DNA of 59,681 bases, taken from NCBI GenBank assembly GCA_016871575.1, contig VHCW01000018.1:1-59681 (forward strand), in the 5' to 3' direction. The stretch is from Verrucomicrobiota bacterium (GTDB taxonomy: Bacteria > Verrucomicrobiota > Verrucomicrobiia > Palsa-1439). Below are positions 40,134-48,659 of the stretch, piece after piece. Position 1 is the first letter of the stretch. Each line of letters starts with the position of its first letter. A model generated the notes under the pieces. The model searched no databases. It was not told where the DNA came from and saw only the letters and a list, made by a program, of their open reading frames with translations. The position numbers were made by a program, and so were the translations under genes.

Positions 40134-41648
40134 TCAGGCGTTGGCGGCCGCGAGCGGCGGCGCGGCGCGGCGCGCGAACCGCGTGCTGGTTTGCATGAGC
40201 GACATGAATCCGACGTACAAGAAGCCCACTTGGAACAAGAGAATGAAGATGGCGCTGATCCAAATGCCGTGTTCCAGCACGTCGTAGAGAAACCACGTGT
40301 AGTAAAGGCCGAAGGCAATTTCGAGGTACGGAATCAAGCCGCGGAAAGAGCGGTACTTGATGCTGCGCCACGAATCGTTCCGTTGCTGGACGCCGGCCTT
40401 GGGTGTGCGAACAAACTCGCTGCGGTGGTTGAAAATCGCCTCCAGAACTGCCCGGGCGTTGTTGACGCAGAGGCCGATGCCGACTGCCATCATCAACGGC
40501 ATGTAGAGAATGCGTTTCCACCATTTCGCATGAAGCGCAATCTGCGGACAGAAGTAAAATGCCGTGACGGAGACAGACGCCGCGAGGAACAACGGCACGT
40601 CCACAAGAAACAACTTCGTCCACTCGTTGCCGCCGGTGGCTTCGTGCGTGCCGGCGTACGCAGTGGAACGAAGCACAAGACAGAGTGTGAACAACATCAA
40701 GTGGCCGAGGTTGCTGGTCAGGTGCATCGTGCCTTCGAGCTTGATCTTCAGCGGAAGTTTGGCGCGCCAGAGTTGCGGCAGCATCTTCTTCATGGCTTGC
40801 GCGGAACCTTTCGCCCAGCGATGTTGCTGCGCCTTGAAAGCGTTCATCTCGACTGGCAGTTCGGCCGGAGTCACGATGTCGGGCAGAAAAAGAAACTTCC
40901 AGCCCTTGATCTGCGCCCGGTAACTGATGTCGAGGTCTTCCGCGAGCGTGTCGTGATGCCAGCCGCCGGACCCTTCGATGCAAGAGCGCCGCCAGATGCC
41001 GCCGGTACCGTTGAAGTTGAAGAACCGTCCCGAACGGGAGCGAGCCGTCTGTTCGATAAGGAAATGGGCGTCGAGAATTATGGACTGGATCTGGGTCAGG
41101 ACGGAATACCGCGCGTTGATGTGCCCCCATCGGGTCTGCAACATGCCAATCGTGGGGTCGGTGAAGTAATGGATTGTCTTCTGGAGCAGGTCGGGCTGCG
41201 GGACAAAATCGGCATCGAAGATGGCAATGAATTCGCCGGTGGCGGACTGTAGGCCGTTCTGCAACGCCCCGGCTTTGTAGCCTTCGCGGTTGGCGCGGTG
41301 AATGTACTGGACGTTGAAACCGCGACGGCGAAGGTCGTCGGTCTTGCGCGCAACAATCCCGGAGGTCTCATCCGTCGAATCGTCAAGCACCTGGATTTCG
41401 AGCTTGTCCTGCGGGTAATCGAGCGCGGCAATGGAGTCGAGAAGGCGTTCGGCCACGTACATTTCGTTGTAAAGCGGAAGCTGGACCGTGACACGGGGCA
41501 GCGTCGTCATTTGGCCGAGGGGTTCGAGCTTCTGCTTGCGGTGCTTGTAGTACAGGTAAATCATCCAGTACCGATGCAGGCCGTAACAAGACAAGCCGAT
41601 CAACACCACGAAATAGATTGTTGTGCCCACTAAATGAAGAATATGCAT
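40134..41648 (-). CDS. Membrane glycosyltransferase family 2 (cellulose/mannan synthase-like)
   Basis: This 504-residue processive GT2 has one N-terminal membrane helix (LVGTTIYFVVLIGLSCYGL). The catalytic domain follows, with VTVQLPLYNE, VLDDSTDET, the metal site IFDADFVP, TLAEDLDISYRAQIKGW and the QQHRWAKG motif that marks processive synthases. Several C-terminal helices complete it (HLMLFTLCLVL, VPLFLAASVSVTAFYF, GIWISAIFILLFQVGFLYVG). It is closest in style to CslA-like beta-mannan or cellulose synthases, or glucosylceramide-type enzymes, making an exported polysaccharide. ATG 41648 is chosen from the membrane-helix start; ATG 41687 would add 13 residues. It is divergent from the heptose adenylyltransferase gene. 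Confidence 0.88.
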   Translation of the reverse strand: MHILHLVGTTIYFVVLIGLSCYGLHRYWMIYLYYKHRKQKLEPLGQMTTLPRVTVQLPLYNEMYVAERLLDSIAALDYPQDKLEIQVLDDSTDETSGIVARKTDDLRRRGFNVQYIHRANREGYKAGALQNGLQSATGEFIAIFDADFVPQPDLLQKTIHYFTDPTIGMLQTRWGHINARYSVLTQIQSIILDAHFLIEQTARSRSGRFFNFNGTGGIWRRSCIEGSGGWHHDTLAEDLDISYRAQIKGWKFLFLPDIVTPAELPVEMNAFKAQQHRWAKGSAQAMKKMLPQLWRAKLPLKIKLEGTMHLTSNLGHLMLFTLCLVLRSTAYAGTHEATGGNEWTKLFLVDVPLFLAASVSVTAFYFCPQIALHAKWWKRILYMPLMMAVGIGLCVNNARAVLEAIFNHRSEFVRTPKAGVQQRNDSWRSIKYRSFRGLIPYLEIAFGLYYTWFLYDVLEHGIWISAIFILLFQVGFLYVGFMSLMQTSTRFARRAAPPLAAANA

Positions 41649-41719
41649 AACCACTTCTACCTTGACCCAACGGGAGGCGTCAGTCATCCTTGCTGGCAAC
41701 AGCTTTTCCCCGAATCCGC

Positions 41720-42244
41720 ATGCAGAAGCAAGCCAAAAACCGCGCATCGAAACTCCTGACGCTGGCGGCAGCAGCCCGCTGGGCCGCCACTGCCCGCCGG
41801 CGCGGACGGCGCGTGGTGGCGACAAACGGCTGTTTCGACCTTCTCCATTACGGGCACGTGGACTACCTCTCACGCGCCAAATCGCTGGGCGATCTCTTGG
41901 TGGTCGGTTTGAACTCTGACCGCTCCGTCCGTCAACTCAAAGGCCCAACACGTCCCTTGGTGTGCCAAGCACATCGCGCAGCTGTCTTGGCAGCATTGGC
42001 TTGCGTGGATGCTGTCGTTATTTTCCCGCAGAAACGCGCCACGCGTTTCCTCGCCGCGGTGCGCCCGAGCATTTACGTCAAAGGCGGCGATTATCGGCCT
42101 GACACACTCGACCCGAAGGAGCGCGCCGTTCTGGCCGAGGCCGGAACCAAGGTGCGGCTTCTCCCCTTCGTAAAGGGGTTCTCGACAACGACATTGATTG
42201 AAAAAATCCGACAGTCGCTTGCAGCCGCATCCAAGGGGGGCTAG
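41720..42244 (+). CDS. rfaE2: Heptose-1-phosphate adenylyltransferase (RfaE2/HldE C-domain)
   Basis: This 174-residue nucleotidyltransferase has the cytidylyltransferase-like motif NGCFDLLHYGHVDYLSRAK (HxGH) and later SIYVKGGDYRPDTL and VRLLPFVKGFSTTTLIEKI. These features match the domain that adenylates D-glycero-beta-D-manno-heptose 1-phosphate for ADP-heptose synthesis and lipopolysaccharide core. It is a stand-alone domain, so a separate HldA-type kinase is expected elsewhere. The start is placed at ATG 41720; a basic run (RWAATARRRGRR) precedes the fold. It could also supply other nucleotide-activated sugars. Confidence 0.9.
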   Translation: MQKQAKNRASKLLTLAAAARWAATARRRGRRVVATNGCFDLLHYGHVDYLSRAKSLGDLLVVGLNSDRSVRQLKGPTRPLVCQAHRAAVLAALACVDAVVIFPQKRATRFLAAVRPSIYVKGGDYRPDTLDPKERAVLAEAGTKVRLLPFVKGFSTTTLIEKIRQSLAAASKGG

Positions 42245-42247
42245 AAT
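42219..42247 (+). promoter_or_regulatory. Putative promoter of the small lipoprotein gene
   Basis: TTGCAG (42219-42224) and TAGAAT (42242-42247, 5 of 6) are 17 nt apart and end 9 nt before the ATG at 42257. It overlaps the 3' end of the heptose adenylyltransferase gene. Confidence 0.45.
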
Positions 42248-42256
42248 ACAATCACC

Positions 42257-42595
42257 ATGAAGAAGTTCCTGATCTTAGTGTTGCTGCCAATCTTGACCAC
42301 CGGCTGCGCGACCACACCAAGACCGGCGGCAGTGTCGCTGGCGGACGTGATTTCCATGACCAAAGCGGGGTCGTGGGATGACGACATTATCCGACGGATC
42401 GAGTCGGCACGAACCGTCTATCGCCTGGGCGCCGATGACGTGGTTCGTTTGCGCAACGAAGGCGTCAGCGATCGCGTAATCAACTACATGCTGGAAACCT
42501 ACACCCGCGCAGCCGTGGCTGAACAACAACGCCGCGACTATTACTATTACGGCAGCTACTACGGTCCCTACTACCGTCCGCACTGGTGGTGGTGA
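42257..42595 (+). CDS. Small lipoprotein with tyrosine-rich tail
   Basis: This 112-residue protein starts MKKFLILVLLPILTTGCA, a clear lipobox with cysteine 17 as the acylation site. The middle repeats a pattern seen in short Verrucomicrobia lipoproteins (SLADVISMTKAGSWDDDIIRRIESARTVYRLGADDVVRLRNEGVSDRVINYML), which predicts two or three helices. The C-terminus is very rich in Tyr, Pro and Trp (YYYYGSYYGPYYRPHWWW). It should sit at the outer or inner membrane. The function is unknown. Confidence 0.8.
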   Translation: MKKFLILVLLPILTTGCATTPRPAAVSLADVISMTKAGSWDDDIIRRIESARTVYRLGADDVVRLRNEGVSDRVINYMLETYTRAAVAEQQRRDYYYYGSYYGPYYRPHWWW

Positions 42596-42645
42596 TGGCG
42601 AGCGAGCTTGTGTTTCCCTCCCGGTTTGCGTAAACATTCGCCCCG

Positions 42646-43266
42646 ATGACTACACCTTTGCGCATCGGCGTGCTCGGCTCCGGCAACGGCTCCAATTGCG
42701 AAGCAATCATGGAAGCCTGCGATCGCGGCGTCATTCCCGGTGCTGTCACGGTGGTGCTGAGCGATCACGCTGACGCGTTTATCCTCGAACGCGCCCGGCA
42801 TCGCGGCATTCCAGCGGCATTCATTGGTCAGAGCCAATTTAAGACAAAACTGGAACCGGAACTGGAACAACATCTTGTGCGGCTGTTACAAGAGGCGCAA
42901 GTCGGGCTGGTGGCACTGGCCGGGTACATGCGGGTCGTGAAACGGCCGTTGCTCCATGCTTTCGCGGGACGAATCATCAATGTCCATCCGTCGCTGTTGC
43001 CGTCATTTCCCGGATTGAAGTCTTGGGAACAGGCCTTGAACCACGGCGTCAAAGTCACCGGCGTGACCGTGCATTTTGTCAACGAAGGCGTGGACACCGG
43101 GCCGATCATCCTCCAGGAAGCCGTCCCGATTCTCCCCGGCGACACCGCCGAGTCGTTGCACCAACGGATTCACGCCGTGGAACACCGGTTGTTCCCGGAG
43201 GCGATCCGTTTGTTCGCAGCAAACCGGCTGCGCATCAGCGGACGACGGGTGGATGTGACGAGCTAA
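42646..43266 (+). CDS. purN: Phosphoribosylglycinamide formyltransferase
   Basis: This 206-residue enzyme transfers a formyl group from 10-formyltetrahydrofolate to GAR in purine synthesis. It contains the phosphate-binding [17 protein letters not shown], the catalytic block [16 protein letters not shown] (Asn and His) and the aspartate in [14 protein letters not shown]. Length is normal for PurN. A weak TTGTGT, 17 nt, TAAACA pair ends 9 nt before the ATG, again a possible leaderless start. It lies 57 nt before hisG. Confidence 0.94.
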   Translation: MTTPLRIGVLGSGNGSNCEAIMEACDRGVIPGAVTVVLSDHADAFILERARHRGIPAAFIGQSQFKTKLEPELEQHLVRLLQEAQVGLVALAGYMRVVKRPLLHAFAGRIINVHPSLLPSFPGLKSWEQALNHGVKVTGVTVHFVNEGVDTGPIILQEAVPILPGDTAESLHQRIHAVEHRLFPEAIRLFAANRLRISGRRVDVTS

Positions 43267-43322
43267 CTTTGTGCTCGCCAGAAACAGAAACAACGGGTAC
43301 GAAATGCACTGACGGAATTACT

Positions 43323-44207
43323 ATGGAGAATACACTGAACAAGTTGCGATTGGGTTTGCCAAAAGGCAGCCTGCAGGAGTCCACGTTCGCGTTGATGGCG
43401 AAGGCGGGCTGGAAAATTGCCTCCAGCAGCCGCAGTTACCTGCCGCGCGTGGACGATGCGGAATTGGAATTGCGCCTGATTCGCGCGCAGGAAATCAGCC
43501 GGTACGTCGAGCACGGATACCTTGATGCGGGGCTGACGGGCGCGGACTGGATCGCGGAAAATGACAGCGACGTGCATGTGGTCTGTGAAGTCGCCTATAG
43601 CAAACAGACGACCTCACCGGCCCGCTGGGTGCTGGCCGTGCCGAACGACTCGCCCATCCAGTCTGCCAAAGACCTCGAAGGCAAACGAATCGCGACGGAA
43701 CTGGTCGAGTTGACGAAACGGTGGTTGAAGAAGCAGGGCGTGCGCGCCGAGGTGGAGTTTTCCTGGGGCGCGACGGAAGTGAAGGCGCCGGAATTGGTGG
43801 ATGCCATCGTGGAACTGACCGAGACCGGTTCCTCGTTGAAGGCAAACAACCTGCGGATCGTGGACACACTGGTCACCAGTTTCCCGCAGTTGGTGGCCAA
43901 CAAACAATCGTGGAAGGACGCATGGAAACGCAAGAAGATCGAAACGCTTGCGCTGTTGTTGCGCGCCGCGCTCGCCGCCGAGGAGAAGGTCGGCTTGAAG
44001 ATGAACGTGCCGCGCGCCAAGCTCGATGGCATTCTCCAAGCGTTGCCTGCGCTTCGCAATCCGACGATCTCACCGCTGGCGTTGGAAGGATGGGTGGCAT
44101 TGGAGACGATTATTGACGAGAAGGTCGTCCGCGAGATCATTCCGCAATTGAAGGCAGCGGGCGCGGAAGGCATCATTGAGTATCCGTTGAACAAAGTCAT
44201 TTACTGA
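43323..44207 (+). CDS. hisG: ATP phosphoribosyltransferase (long form)
   Basis: This 294-residue enzyme catalyses the first step of histidine synthesis. It has [35 protein letters not shown], the PRPP loop [29 protein letters not shown], and a C-terminal ACT-like regulatory domain ([29 protein letters not shown], ending [12 protein letters not shown]), which marks the long HisG_L form inhibited by histidine without HisZ. ATG 43323 is chosen because the conserved start follows; the upstream frame overlaps purN. The small mS38-like gene follows after 15 nt. Confidence 0.95.
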   Translation: MENTLNKLRLGLPKGSLQESTFALMAKAGWKIASSSRSYLPRVDDAELELRLIRAQEISRYVEHGYLDAGLTGADWIAENDSDVHVVCEVAYSKQTTSPARWVLAVPNDSPIQSAKDLEGKRIATELVELTKRWLKKQGVRAEVEFSWGATEVKAPELVDAIVELTETGSSLKANNLRIVDTLVTSFPQLVANKQSWKDAWKRKKIETLALLLRAALAAEEKVGLKMNVPRAKLDGILQALPALRNPTISPLALEGWVALETIIDEKVVREIIPQLKAAGAEGIIEYPLNKVIY

Positions 44208-44222
44208 GCAAAAGGAGACCCT

Positions 44223-44318
44223 ATGGGTTCATTGAAGAAACACCGCAAATCCAAGATCAATCGTCATAAACGGCGGAAACGCCTCAAGGCGATGCGCCAC
44301 AAGAAGCGCAACCGCTAG
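44223..44318 (+). CDS. 31-residue AURKAIP1/COX24 (mS38-like) protein
   Basis: A very short gene: MGSLKKHRKSKINRHKRRKR followed by LKAMRHKKRNR, 31 residues, with over half Lys, Arg or His. The pattern G-S-x-K-K-(R)-K-x-K-x(3)-H-K-x-R-K-R matches the COX24_C/AURKAIP1 family (PF08213), whose mitochondrial member mS38 is a small-subunit ribosomal protein. The bacterial members are probably ribosome-associated. A good ribosome site (AAAGGAGA) lies 7 nt before the ATG. It sits between hisG and the TPR gene in the same direction. Confidence 0.85.
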   Translation: MGSLKKHRKSKINRHKRRKRLKAMRHKKRNR

Positions 44319-44333
44319 TCTGTGAAACAACAC

Positions 44334-46019
44334 ATGCAGGAGTCCCGTTCGCATGAGCGGGCGTACATGCTGGCGGCGATGTTTGTCCTCGCCGCCGCCT
44401 GTGCTACCCGCACGCCCAAGACTGAAACGCCTCCGCCGCCGTCAGCAACGATAACCACGGAGTCGCCCGGTTTGCCGGACCCAAGCTCCGAGGCGCTTAG
44501 TCAGTATGCGGCCGGGGTGTCGCTGGAAACGCGCGAGGGTGCTGCGGCCGCAGTGCCGGCCTATGAGAAAGCATTCGAGCTGGACCCCCAAAACTCCGCG
44601 CTGGCCGGGAAACTGGCGCAGATTTACATCGGACGGAAGGAACGTGACAAAGCCCTCGCGCTGCTGGAAAAGGCGGCAAAGGCCACACCGGACTCTCCCG
44701 AACCCTGGTTTTGGATGGGTGTCACCCGACGGGCCGGCGATGAGCGGACAGAAGCGATTGTGGCCTTCTTGGAGGCATTAAAACTCAAACACGATCATCT
44801 CCCGTCCCTCCGTGCGGTGGTGGAGGTCTATTTCCAGAAAGATGAAACCGCCATCGTCCCGTCGTTGCTGGAGCGCGCCTTCAGCCAGCCCTCTGGCGAT
44901 GCTTCCTTCTGGCTCGGCTTGGGCGACGTTTACCAATTCGTCCTCAAACAAAAAAAACAACTCGCCACCGAAATCACGCCAAGCCGGCCGGTTGACTGCT
45001 ACGAAAAGGCGCGGGCCATCACCCCGCGCAACCCTGAACTGTTGCTGCGCCTCGCGGAAGCCCAGATGGCGGCGGAGAACTTCACCGGCGCGGCGGAAGT
45101 TTACACGGCGCTGTTGAAATTGCGGCCTGACCTCACCCAGTTGCGGGAACGGCTCGCGCAGGCGCTCCTGCGCGCAGACGACAAAACCAAGGCCATTGAC
45201 GCCCTCAAGGTCATCGTCAAACGCGAGCCGTTGCGCTACGACGTCCACAACACCATCGCCGAGTTGTATCAGGAACTCGACAAGGATGCCGATGCCGTCG
45301 TTCACCTCCAACAATCACTCGACATCAATCCCAACCAGTTCGACGTCTGCGTCCGCCTCGCCCTCGTCCGCCTCCACCAGAAGCGCTTCACCGACGCGCT
45401 CCAAACACTCGATGCTGCCAGAAAGAAATTTCCCACCCGCTTCCAGGTTCCTTATCTCAGGGGATTGGTTTACTCCGAACAAAAAGACTATCCGAAAGCC
45501 GTCGCGGCCTACGCCGAGGCCGAACAACTCATCCAGGCCAGCGAGCAAGACAAACCCACAAGCGCCTTTTACTTCATGTACGGCGCCGCACGGGAACGAA
45601 CCGGCCAGCACGACAAAGCGGCCACTCTTTTTCGTAAAGCGCTCGAACTCGACCCGAAAAATCACAATGCCGCCAATTACCTCGGCTACATGTGGGCCGA
45701 CCGGAACGAAAACCTCAACGAAGCTCTCGACTTGATCAAGAATGCTGTCGCTGCCCAACCCGACAACGCCGCGTATATTGACAGCCTCGGCTGGGTTTAT
45801 TACCGGCTTGGCCGCCATGAGGAGGCGCTCACACAACTTCGGCGCGCGGTCCAACTCTCTGCCAAGGAACCAGACGCCACCGTCTATGAGCACCTCGCTG
45901 ATGTGCTCCACAAGCTCAATCGCCGGGACGAGGCCGTCAAGATGCTCCGCAAAGCCGCCCAACTCGACCCGCAAAACAAGGAACTCGACGGCAAACTGAA
46001 ACAATGGACGGCCAAATAA
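44334..46019 (+). CDS. TPR-repeat lipoprotein
   Basis: This protein of about 561 residues has a hydrophobic start ending in a lipobox (MLAAMFVLAAACATR, cysteine near residue 22). A proline-rich linker follows (TETPPPPSATITTE). The rest is tetratricopeptide repeats with classic A-x-AYEKAFELDPQN, A-LLEKAAKATPDSPEPW, AIDALKVIVKREPLRYDVHN, LFRKALELDPKNHNAANYLGYMWADR and LGWVYYRLGRHEEALTQLRRAV units, at least ten. It is a membrane-anchored scaffold probably in envelope assembly or a multiprotein complex. The start is uncertain among GTG 44322, ATG 44334 and ATG 44367. Confidence 0.8.
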   Translation: MQESRSHERAYMLAAMFVLAAACATRTPKTETPPPPSATITTESPGLPDPSSEALSQYAAGVSLETREGAAAAVPAYEKAFELDPQNSALAGKLAQIYIGRKERDKALALLEKAAKATPDSPEPWFWMGVTRRAGDERTEAIVAFLEALKLKHDHLPSLRAVVEVYFQKDETAIVPSLLERAFSQPSGDASFWLGLGDVYQFVLKQKKQLATEITPSRPVDCYEKARAITPRNPELLLRLAEAQMAAENFTGAAEVYTALLKLRPDLTQLRERLAQALLRADDKTKAIDALKVIVKREPLRYDVHNTIAELYQELDKDADAVVHLQQSLDINPNQFDVCVRLALVRLHQKRFTDALQTLDAARKKFPTRFQVPYLRGLVYSEQKDYPKAVAAYAEAEQLIQASEQDKPTSAFYFMYGAARERTGQHDKAATLFRKALELDPKNHNAANYLGYMWADRNENLNEALDLIKNAVAAQPDNAAYIDSLGWVYYRLGRHEEALTQLRRAVQLSAKEPDATVYEHLADVLHKLNRRDEAVKMLRKAAQLDPQNKELDGKLKQWTAK

Positions 46020-46022
46020 CCG

Positions 46023-47048
46023 TCACGGCTTCAGCGGTTCGACAATCTGGATTTCCAATTCCGTCATCGGTTCTTCCTCTGGCTTTTCCAGTTTCTCTGT
46101 CATCTTCTTTTCGTCCGTGGCAACCGCTGCCAGTTGGCGCGACCTCACCAGACCGGGACGGAGCCGTGGATCGGCATTGATCTCGGCCAACTGTTCCTTG
46201 AATTTCGCCACCAGCGCCGACGGAACCCGCACCCGCATCTGGTGCGGCATTGGACCGCCCTTTTTCACCTCAACCACAGCGCCTCGCAGCGGATTGAGCA
46301 ATTCGCGCACGCGCTCCTCCGCCAACGATGGATTTACGGCCGCCACCAACACCGTCTCGCGCTCGATTAACATCCGTTGTTGATTGTCAACGAGAGCCAA
46401 TGTTGCAGTGGCGTCCGTCCCGGACGCCCGCCCGGCATGGCCTCCTGCCGTCATTTGCGAAGCGTCTGCCCCGCGTTCAAGCGGTCGGCCCGCAGGTTCG
46501 GCCTTCAAAGCCAACGCGCGTTTTACCGCCGCGGGACTTGCCGGGGCAACAGGTTCTGGAGCACCCGACGGAGCCGGTGCTGTGTCCGCGACTTCCCGCC
46601 GTTCACTCAACTGCGACAAGGCATCGGTATCCTTCCGCGCCTCCAGCGTTGCGCTTGCCGCCGACACTTCGTTGGCCGTCGTGTAACAAATGCATGCTTG
46701 TCGTTTCTGCTGGTGTTGCGCCAGGAACATCACCCCGACGGCCACCGCCACCACGGCGACAGCCTCCACCGGAACCTTCAACCAAACGGGACGGAACACA
46801 ACATCCATCCACGACCGTTGCGTGTCGTTGCCGGAAATCTTCCGGCGCACATCCGCCGCGAAACCCGGCGGCGGCGCCAACTGCGGCAATCGCGCCACGC
46901 CGTTGCCGAGTTGCTCCAACTGGGCAAGATGACGGCGACACCGGTCGCACGCGTCGAGATGCATCCGCACCTCGGCGCGCGCCGCGTCGGCCAATTCGCC
47001 GTCAATGTAGGCGGACAATTCTTTTTCGATTTGCCGGCACGTCATCAT
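46023..47048 (-). CDS. Anti-sigma factor with zinc-finger and extracytoplasmic domain
   Basis: This 341-residue protein has an N-terminal zf-HC2 zinc-binding anti-sigma domain with a cysteine at 4 and the H30-x3-C34-x2-C37 motif (HLDACDRC). One membrane helix (about 93-112, VEAVAVVAVAVGVMFLA) follows, then a long low-complexity linker and a folded-looking C-terminal domain (ERVRELLNPLRGAVVEVKKGG...VRVPSALVAKFKEQLAEINADPRLRPGL), which may sense a signal in the periplasm. The start overlaps the ECF sigma stop (ATGATGA). It should hold the sigma factor at the membrane until a stimulus releases it. Confidence 0.85.
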   Translation of the reverse strand: MMTCRQIEKELSAYIDGELADAARAEVRMHLDACDRCRRHLAQLEQLGNGVARLPQLAPPPGFAADVRRKISGNDTQRSWMDVVFRPVWLKVPVEAVAVVAVAVGVMFLAQHQQKRQACICYTTANEVSAASATLEARKDTDALSQLSERREVADTAPAPSGAPEPVAPASPAAVKRALALKAEPAGRPLERGADASQMTAGGHAGRASGTDATATLALVDNQQRMLIERETVLVAAVNPSLAEERVRELLNPLRGAVVEVKKGGPMPHQMRVRVPSALVAKFKEQLAEINADPRLRPGLVRSRQLAAVATDEKKMTEKLEKPEEEPMTELEIQIVEPLKP

Positions 47049-47635
47049 GGCCACTCATCTTTCATCGCCGCGCGCAACGCATCCCTCGCGCGGGCGATCC
47101 TCGATTTTACTGTGCCCACCGAGCACTGCAACACCGCCGCAATCTCCTCGTAGCGCAACGCCTCGACGTTGCGCAGCATGAGCACTTCGCGAAGGTTTTG
47201 AGGCAATTCCGCCATTCTCCGCTCCAACAGTTGCACAAATTCCAGTTTCCCCAGTTCCACGTCCGCCGGGTCGGACGCAGCCGCCATCTGGCGGTTCACC
47301 TCGCCATCGCCGCTTTCCACCGGCACATCCAACGACTCGGTTCTCTCCCGTCCGTGCCGCCACCACCAGCGGCGCTTGTTGCGGGCAAGGTTCACCACAA
47401 TCTGGTGGAGCCACGTCGTGAATTCGCACTCTCCACGAAACCCGCCCAAACTCCGGTACATCCTGACAAACGCATCTTGCGCCACTTCCACGGCGTCCTC
47501 CTCGTTGCGCAATAATTGGTACGCAACATTGACCGCTCGACCTTGGTGGCGGCGCACCAGCACCGCGAAGGCGTCGTCATCGCCTCCTTGTGCCTGCGCA
47601 ACCAGTTCGCGGTCAGTTGATGAGACACTTTCCAT
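47045..47635 (-). CDS. ECF RNA polymerase sigma factor (RpoE-like)
   Basis: This 196-residue sigma-70 family ECF factor shows region 2 as DDAFAVLVRRHQGRAVNVAYQLLRNEEDAVEVAQDAFVRMYRSLGGFRGECEFTTWLHQIVVNLARNKRR. Region 4 has LPQNLREVLMLRNVEALRYEEIAAVLQCSVGTVKSRIARARDALR. It belongs to the RpoE group and is paired with a zf-HC2 anti-sigma gene, the common arrangement. It would direct RNA polymerase to stress promoters with GGAACTT-type -35 boxes; such a box lies directly before its own start. ATG 47635 is followed by no strong ribosome site. Confidence 0.95.
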   Translation of the reverse strand: MESVSSTDRELVAQAQGGDDDAFAVLVRRHQGRAVNVAYQLLRNEEDAVEVAQDAFVRMYRSLGGFRGECEFTTWLHQIVVNLARNKRRWWWRHGRERTESLDVPVESGDGEVNRQMAAASDPADVELGKLEFVQLLERRMAELPQNLREVLMLRNVEALRYEEIAAVLQCSVGTVKSRIARARDALRAAMKDEWP

Positions 47636-47648
47636 GGGAAAAAGTTCC
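47621..47648 (-). promoter_or_regulatory. Candidate ECF-type promoter at the sigma-factor start
   Basis: On the minus strand GGAACTT (47648-47642) and TCTCA (47625-47621) are 16 nt apart, close to the E. coli RpoE consensus. The -10 lies just inside the annotated coding region, so transcription from it would begin after the ATG; either the true start codon is downstream or the match is accidental. GGGAACTTTTTCCC also forms a palindrome. Confidence 0.3.
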
Positions 47649-47666
47649 CGAAATCTGTCGTTGCCG

Positions 47667-48659
47667 CTAATCGAATTCCGGTTTCGCCCCGCGCGCCATC
47701 AGGTCGCGCACCGCCTGGCGCGGGGATTTGTTGGTGTAAATCGCAGCGAACACTTCGCGGGCAATCGGCATTTCCACGCCGCAACGATGCGCCAGTTGCT
47801 GGACGGATTTGACCGTGCGGACGCCCTCCGCGACGGCTTTTGTGCTCCCAAGGATTTGCTGCGCTGTCTCGCCCTTGCCGAGCCGTTCGCCGAACGCACG
47901 ATTCCGGCTGTGCCGGCTGAACGCGGTCACCATCAGGTCGCCGACGCCGCTCAACCCGGCAAACGTCTCCGCGCGCGCGCCGCACGCCAGCCCCAGCCGC
48001 GTCATCTCCGCCAGGCCGCGCGTGCAAAGCGCCGCCTTCGTGTTGTCGCCAAACCCGATTCCCTCACAGACGCCGGCAGCCAGCGCGACGACATTCTTCA
48101 TCGCGCCGCCGAGTTCGACCCCGACGACATCATGGTGCGTATAGACGCGGAACCGCTCGTTCATAAAAACATCCTGCGCCTGCACAGCGCGCGCATCGTG
48201 TTCTGACGCGGCCACCAGCGCCGTCGGAATGCCCCGCGCCACCTCCTCGGCGTGGCTCGGTCCGGACAGGACGACGGTATCGAGCCGTTTCAGTTCCTCG
48301 CTGATTACTTCGCTCATCCGTTTGGCCGTGTCGTTTTCGATCCCCTTCGCCACGTGAACCAACAGCGCATTCCATGGAATGTGCAGCCTCAACCGCGCGC
48401 AAATCGTCCGCATCCCGTGTGACGGCACCGCCAGTACCACCATCTCCGCGCCGGAAAGCGCCGTCGCGTCGTCCATCGTGACAACAATCGCATCGGGGAT
48501 TTTCACGCCGGGCAGCAAGAGTTTGTTTTCGCGGAACGCAAGGATCGGATCGACTTCCTCCACAACGCGTCCCCAAAGCCGCACCCGGCACCCGTTGCCG
48601 TGCAGCAACACCGCCAACGCCGTTCCCCATGCCCCCGTGCCGATGACTGTCACATTCAT
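47667..48659 (-). CDS. gpsA: Glycerol-3-phosphate dehydrogenase (NAD(P)+)
   Basis: This 330-residue enzyme reduces dihydroxyacetone phosphate to sn-glycerol 3-phosphate for phospholipid synthesis. It has the dinucleotide motif MNVTVIGTGAWGTALA, VLAVPSHGMR, HVAKGIE, VLSGPSHAEEVARG, the catalytic lysine in GAMKNVVALAAGVCEG, FGDNTKAALCTRGLAEM and the FAGLSGVGDLMVT block. ATG 48659 is chosen because this motif starts there; it overlaps the plsY stop by 4 nt. The two genes supply and use glycerol 3-phosphate and are coupled. Confidence 0.95.
   Translation of the reverse strand: MNVTVIGTGAWGTALAVLLHGNGCRVRLWGRVVEEVDPILAFRENKLLLPGVKIPDAIVVTMDDATALSGAEMVVLAVPSHGMRTICARLRLHIPWNALLVHVAKGIENDTAKRMSEVISEELKRLDTVVLSGPSHAEEVARGIPTALVAASEHDARAVQAQDVFMNERFRVYTHHDVVGVELGGAMKNVVALAAGVCEGIGFGDNTKAALCTRGLAEMTRLGLACGARAETFAGLSGVGDLMVTAFSRHSRNRAFGERLGKGETAQQILGSTKAVAEGVRTVKSVQQLAHRCGVEMPIAREVFAAIYTNKSPRQAVRDLMARGAKPEFD

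Noticed and set aside
40110-41252. Long plus-strand frame opposite the GT2 gene
   Set aside because: Antisense composition only; the minus strand holds all processive GT2 motifs.
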